A stretch of 9,823 bases of DNA from JAKLFA01 sp038222225 (lineage in GTDB: Bacteria > Omnitrophota > Gorgyraeia > Zapsychrales > JANLHA01): the NCBI GenBank assembly GCA_038222225.1, contig JBBRHV010000074.1, positions 1 through 9,823 of the forward strand, read 5' to 3'. A program made the position numbers and the translations under genes. Below the pieces are notes generated by a model, which saw only the letters and a program-made list of their open reading frames with translations, did not search any database and was not told the origin of the DNA. Positions 6,475-9,823 of the stretch are shown piece by piece. The first letter of the stretch is position 1. Each line of letters opens with the position of its first letter.

Positions 6475-7878
6475 TCAAAATTTTACACGGCACGTCATAC
6501 GGAATTCCGTGATTTCTTCGCGGAATCGTTTGCGCTTAGTCGCATATCGCAGCATCTCATCCTGAAATACATCCGAGGCAACCAGATTTTTCTGCAAAAG
6601 ACTGACTCCGCCGCTGGAACGTGATTCCCCTTGCAATATCAGCATCCCATCCCTGCCCATCTGAATATCCCGATAGGTCACCTCATCCGGGGTCAGGACA
6701 AACAGCTCTTCCAACAATGACGCAACATACACCCCTTGAGAACGATTATCCCGGACAATGCTGATCAGATCCGCGGTCTCTTGCGCTTCACGGAGACCCG
6801 GCCGGATCTGTTCATAGACGTTCTGCAATTTCGACAAATACACCTGCTGACGGATAAAATGAATATTTAAAACCACCGTCAAAGAAATACCCGCAAACAC
6901 CAAGCTGATAAAAAACCGGTTACGGATACGTCTGCTCTTTTGCGCGCCTTTCTGCCGCAAGGAGACCGCCGGCAACAGGTTGATTTTAGAAACCGTTTCT
7001 GCCCCCACCGCCCCCAGCAGCATGGCCGCCGATCCCGATCCAAAATGCGTCTCCCACTTTGAAAGATCCGCGCCTTCACAGGGCTCCTGTTTGGAGGCAT
7101 CAATGATCCCGACCTCATAGTCGGAATTTTGCTGCAACTGACGGATCAGCACATCCCGGCATGGCTGCGGCGCAACCAGCATGATCCCTTTAGGATAAAT
7201 TTCAGAATAGGTCTGCGTGAAGGAATGAAGAACTCTCATCGCCTCATGAACTAAAACCGGGCTTTCCGTTTGAATGACCTTATCAAAACCGGCCGAAAGA
7301 TGTTTGGAAAATACGATCCTTCCTCCGATACTCAGACAGAGTTCCGAGTGGTCCTGATCCACATTCAAAACAGCATAACACGCGCCCTCCTCCTGAATCT
7401 TCGAATTTAAATCACCGCAGGCCTTGATAATCGCGATACTGCTGACGATGATTTGACCAACCTGCAGTCCCTGCGATTGCAGTTCCTGCAGATAATGATC
7501 CACTTTTGTCTTATGAATGACCCCCACCAGAATGCGCGAATGCCCATTTTTTAGAGTCTGCAAAATATCGAAACTGTATTCCATTTCCTCTTTCGCGTAC
7601 GGAACCTGACTGGCAATCTGAACATCCACCATGCGCCGCAATTCCTCGGGATGACCGGATGGAAGGTCCAAAAGTTTAAAAATAATTTCCCGGCGGGGCA
7701 TAACCAGGATCACCCCGAAGGAACGATATTTTTTGGGAATACTCATGCCCTGTAAGGAAAATTTTGGGCCTGTCCGCAGAACAGCGTCAAAATGGCACAG
7801 CCGATTCGCCTGAATGCAGACCATGCGCACATACATATCCGTCGCTTCAATGATCACCACACCTTGTTTACTCATCAT
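6475..7878 (-). CDS. gspL: GspL-family T2SS assembly protein (PilM-like cytoplasmic plus PilN-like periplasmic parts)
   Basis: Inner-membrane protein expected to recruit the GspE ATPase to the membrane. From the ATG at 7878 it has 467 residues. An actin-like PilM/GspL cytoplasmic domain spans about 1-290; its first loop reads IEATDMYVRMV and lacks the glycine/serine-rich phosphate loop of PilM, which fits a non-ATP-binding GspL. Next come KINLLPA (298-304), the hallmark preceding the membrane helix in PilN, one helix at about 322-341, a helical linker, and a ferredoxin-like periplasmic domain (about 390-467). The start codon shares ATGA with the gspK stop and has a GGGGAG site just ahead; a longer frame from 7905 would overlap gspK by 31 bases and is rejected. 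It looks like a PilM-PilN fusion, as GspL is thought to be. Confidence 0.87.
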   Translation of the reverse strand: MMSKQGVVIIEATDMYVRMVCIQANRLCHFDAVLRTGPKFSLQGMSIPKKYRSFGVILVMPRREIIFKLLDLPSGHPEELRRMVDVQIASQVPYAKEEMEYSFDILQTLKNGHSRILVGVIHKTKVDHYLQELQSQGLQVGQIIVSSIAIIKACGDLNSKIQEEGACYAVLNVDQDHSELCLSIGGRIVFSKHLSAGFDKVIQTESPVLVHEAMRVLHSFTQTYSEIYPKGIMLVAPQPCRDVLIRQLQQNSDYEVGIIDASKQEPCEGADLSKWETHFGSGSAAMLLGAVGAETVSKINLLPAVSLRQKGAQKSRRIRNRFFISLVFAGISLTVVLNIHFIRQQVYLSKLQNVYEQIRPGLREAQETADLISIVRDNRSQGVYVASLLEELFVLTPDEVTYRDIQMGRDGMLILQGESRSSGGVSLLQKNLVASDVFQDEMLRYATKRKRFREEITEFRMTCRVKF

Positions 7879-8969
7879 GGCTCTCTCTCCCCGTCCCTCC
7901 GCCAAAACACAACCGACAAATCGCTTAAACGAACAACCATGCTCACATGGGTCGCGACTTGAAGAGGCCTTCCTACCGCCTCTATTTCCATTCGGATAAA
8001 CCCGGGCCCCTTGGCCTCATACGGAATCAAAAACGATGCTAAGGTTTTTTCCTTGGCATTTAAAACCAGCTCACTCAAAACAACCGGCCGGTCATCGGAT
8101 GTCGTCGCTTGACCATCCGCGCCGCAGCGATATTCCAGGATCTTCCTCACCAAGGAGTCCGCGTCCTCCACATCCGTATTACTGCGCGAGCCGGTAAAAT
8201 GACGCACCATTGCCAGGAGCAGGATTTCAGGCGCCATTGAAAAATTAACGCGCACGGTCCCTTCCGATGGAAAGATGGTCACGTACGGCTTCAAGTCGTG
8301 CCACAACGGATCACTCATGCCCCTCACACTGAATAATTCTTCCACGCTCTCTAAAGACATATTCTTGCAATGATACGGCCGCTCCAGCTGCTGATAATAC
8401 TCTTCTTCCGCACCGAACGACCGGTCCGCCAAATTGGCGTCCGCGTCCATCCAATCCACCAGTGAAATGCTAACCGTCTCTGCGGTCTGCTCATCATACC
8501 CCAAAAGAAGGATCAGTTCCTTCAAAATTCCTGCATTCTGCAGGGTCAAGGCATTCAGATCAAGCCGGCTTTGCTCATCGGAAAACCCATAATAGACCTT
8601 GCTGTTTTTTTTCGGATCCAAATGGGTCTGCCGAATATCGAAACTCCCGTATGGAATTCCAATCTCTGCGAACAGATCTTTCGCGCTCTGCTCCTGAGAC
8701 AGATACAGGCCAGCCAGCGGAGGCTGCCCCGCCCCCTCCTCGTCAGCCGCTGACCCGATCTCTTTGCTCAAAAGGTCAATGCCGTAAAAGGCGGCGGACC
8801 ACGCCGCATACTTTGATCTCATTTTTCCGAGTTTATATTTTGAAAACGCCAAATCCACTCGCGTCTGCCTGCCGATCCCCAACGCAAGCAGCGTCAAAAT
8901 CGTCATGATCCATAACGTAACAATTAATATTGTAGCAGAATTCGTTTTGAGTCTGCGCGCAATCCTCAT
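7875..8969 (-). CDS. gspK: Type II secretion minor pseudopilin GspK
   Basis: Large minor pseudopilin that caps the pseudopilus with GspI and GspJ. The 364-residue product is within the family's usual range. An N-terminal hydrophobic helix (TILIVTLWIMTILTLLALG, 13-31) aligns with the GspK start, where position +5 is not glutamate. Conserved blocks are DEQSRLDLNAL (131-141), VDWMDAD (171-177), GAEEEYY (186-192) with acidic residues suited to calcium binding, PYHCKNMSLESVEELF (198-213), and VRVNFSMAPEIL (239-250). The expected prepilin-peptidase site has alanine (A12) at -1 where glycine is usual. Its ATG overlaps the gspJ stop as ATGA, and its own stop overlaps the gspL start the same way. GspK is the marker that separates T2SS from type IV pili. 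Confidence 0.95.
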   Translation of the reverse strand: MRIARRLKTNSATILIVTLWIMTILTLLALGIGRQTRVDLAFSKYKLGKMRSKYAAWSAAFYGIDLLSKEIGSAADEEGAGQPPLAGLYLSQEQSAKDLFAEIGIPYGSFDIRQTHLDPKKNSKVYYGFSDEQSRLDLNALTLQNAGILKELILLLGYDEQTAETVSISLVDWMDADANLADRSFGAEEEYYQQLERPYHCKNMSLESVEELFSVRGMSDPLWHDLKPYVTIFPSEGTVRVNFSMAPEILLLAMVRHFTGSRSNTDVEDADSLVRKILEYRCGADGQATTSDDRPVVLSELVLNAKEKTLASFLIPYEAKGPGFIRMEIEAVGRPLQVATHVSMVVRLSDLSVVFWRRDGEREP

Positions 8970-9697
8970 TTTTTATCTCCCGACTCTTTCTGCCCTGAAA
9001 AAACTCCGCCCGGAATCAAAACTCTCTTAGACATTGTGTAGGCCAGCTCTCCGTTTGGATCAATAAAGTTGATTTCCACCGCTACTCCCAAAGGCAGGGC
9101 CATGTCCTTCCATTGCGGATCCCATTTCAGATCGCCCTGCTGATTTTCGCCAGCCCCAGCCGTGTACAAAAACTTCAGCCCGTTTTCCATGACCCGAAAA
9201 CTGGCAACCTCCTGAAAGGTCTCGGCGCTTTTGCATGGACGCTCCTGGCACGGAAATTCGGAAACTTCCCGCACCAGCATCATCGCGCGGCTTTTCGCCT
9301 GCGCGCTCTGTTTTTTAAACTCCGCCAGCCCGGCCCCAACCCGGCGCACTTCTGTTTTGTAAATAACGGTCTTCTCCGGACTCAGCAAAAAATACCGGAC
9401 TTCTTTCAGCCCATCCTCTGCGGCAATGATCACCGACAGTTCATTCTCTTTGCCCTTCAATCCACCCTCGCCCGCCGACCGGTTGCTGTATTGAACCATA
9501 TTCTCAAGATCCTGCGCGATCAATTCCACCGCAAAAAACGTCTGCCAATCATCCGCCGACTGCTCCTGCGCCCGCCGGCTGACCATCAGGCCATTCTGAA
9601 AAACCAGATACAAACTCACCGCCATCACGCCGAAGAGACTGAGTCCCAGCAGAAGTTCAATCAACGTCAAACCGTTCTTGCGCCTGAGCATCATCAT
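8966..9697 (-). CDS. gspJ: Type II secretion minor pseudopilin GspJ
   Basis: Minor pseudopilin of the tip complex, processed and inserted through its N-terminal helix. It has 243 residues with a short basic leader MMMLRRKNG, a prepilin-peptidase site after G9, and a mature start LTLIELLLGLSLFGVMAVS with glutamate E14 at +5. The remainder is a soluble beta-rich domain with a cysteine pair in FPCQERPCK. The assignment as GspJ, rather than another pseudopilin, comes from size and from its place directly before gspK. The start has three consecutive ATG codons (9697, 9694, 9691); a GGGAAAG element lies upstream, so any of the three could be used, changing the leader by one or two residues. It starts 6 bases after the preceding partial gene. 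Confidence 0.88.
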   Translation of the reverse strand: MMMLRRKNGLTLIELLLGLSLFGVMAVSLYLVFQNGLMVSRRAQEQSADDWQTFFAVELIAQDLENMVQYSNRSAGEGGLKGKENELSVIIAAEDGLKEVRYFLLSPEKTVIYKTEVRRVGAGLAEFKKQSAQAKSRAMMLVREVSEFPCQERPCKSAETFQEVASFRVMENGLKFLYTAGAGENQQGDLKWDPQWKDMALPLGVAVEINFIDPNGELAYTMSKRVLIPGGVFSGQKESGDKK

Positions 9698-9703
9698 AAA
9701 AAT

Positions 9704-9823
9704 TTATTCTTTCCCGTTCTCCGGTTTACGGATCATAAAAACGTCCGCGTCTAGAATCCGGTCTTGCCGTCCGCCCTCTGAAGAAACAACAATCTGAACA
9801 GCCTGCAAAGATGATAACCGGTC
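9704..9823 (-). CDS. C-terminal fragment of a T2SS gene, probably GspI-like minor pseudopilin (partial, runs off the right edge)
   Basis: The last 39 residues of a reading frame open at the window edge, ending GKE and TAA 6 bases before gspJ. The readable part contains SLQAVQIVVSSEGGRQD, a beta-strand pattern like the C-terminal sheet of a pseudopilin. No diagnostic N-terminal prepilin motif is in view, so the GspI call rests on the usual I-J-K order and on spacing. The codon pattern and the clean stop support it being coding. Confidence 0.6.
   Translation of the reverse strand, partial: DRLSSLQAVQIVVSSEGGRQDRILDADVFMIRKPENGKE

Noticed and set aside
5306..9697. Type IV pilus (pilMNOPQ) cluster instead of T2SS
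   Set aside because: Separate pilM and pilN genes are absent, and a clear GspK with its DW-D-D and GAE-YY motifs is present, which pilus clusters of this kind lack.
9113..9754. Open plus-strand frame of 213 codons opposite gspJ
   Set aside because: It is antisense to a well-supported gspJ with a prepilin motif, shows no recognisable domain, and is rich in residues typical of a shadow frame.

Overview
The window holds one long run of genes, all read from the minus strand (right to left in window coordinates). They include an outer-membrane secretin, a lipoprotein signal peptide, inner-membrane type II secretion (T2SS) parts and a periplasmic murein amidase, so the organism is a diderm (Gram-negative-type) bacterium. 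Base composition is near balanced. The phylum cannot be fixed from the sequence. The rearranged secretion cluster and divergent short subunits would suit a little-cultured diderm lineage such as Omnitrophota or another PVC- or Elusimicrobia-like group; this is a weak inference. No mobile elements, CRISPR arrays, rRNA or tRNA genes were seen, and no gene-free stretch exceeds about 110 bases.

Right part (9823 to 3331): a T2SS block. In transcription order it contains the tail of a probable GspI-like minor pseudopilin, then GspJ, GspK, GspL, GspM, a 110-base AT-rich gap, a short GspC-like protein, and the secretin GspD. The J/K and K/L junctions are 4-base ATGA overlaps. GspK with its DW-D-D and GAE-YY motifs makes this T2SS rather than a type IV pilus. 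The classical order starts C-D and ends J-K-L-M; here C-D lies downstream of J-K-L-M, behind its own possible promoter. The encoded path is: minor pseudopilins at the tip, GspL/GspM inner-membrane platform, GspC as inner-to-outer connector, GspD as outer-membrane channel.

Middle (3338 to 2188): a predicted lipoprotein N-acetylmuramoyl-L-alanine amidase whose start overlaps the end of gspD by 8 bases, so its translation is probably coupled to the secretin. It could open peptidoglycan for the channel or simply be a cell-separation enzyme. A 107-base gap follows with no clear terminator but with a good sigma-70-type promoter.

Left part (2187 to 1): murI (glutamate racemase, D-Glu for peptidoglycan), then queD, queC and queE (three steps toward preQ0/queuosine), tightly packed and probably one transcript from the murI promoter. 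queE runs off the left edge.

Several starts were moved from the longest reading frame using ribosome-binding sites and gene junctions: murI to a GTG at 2187, gspD to a GTG at 5295, the amidase to 3338 and gspL to 7878. Nothing here is clearly a wholly new system. The most interesting points are the rearranged T2SS with a coupled lipoprotein amidase, the long acidic extension ahead of the secretin N0 domain, the PDZ-less GspC, and an 8+8 base inverted repeat overlapping a consensus -35 box before gspC.
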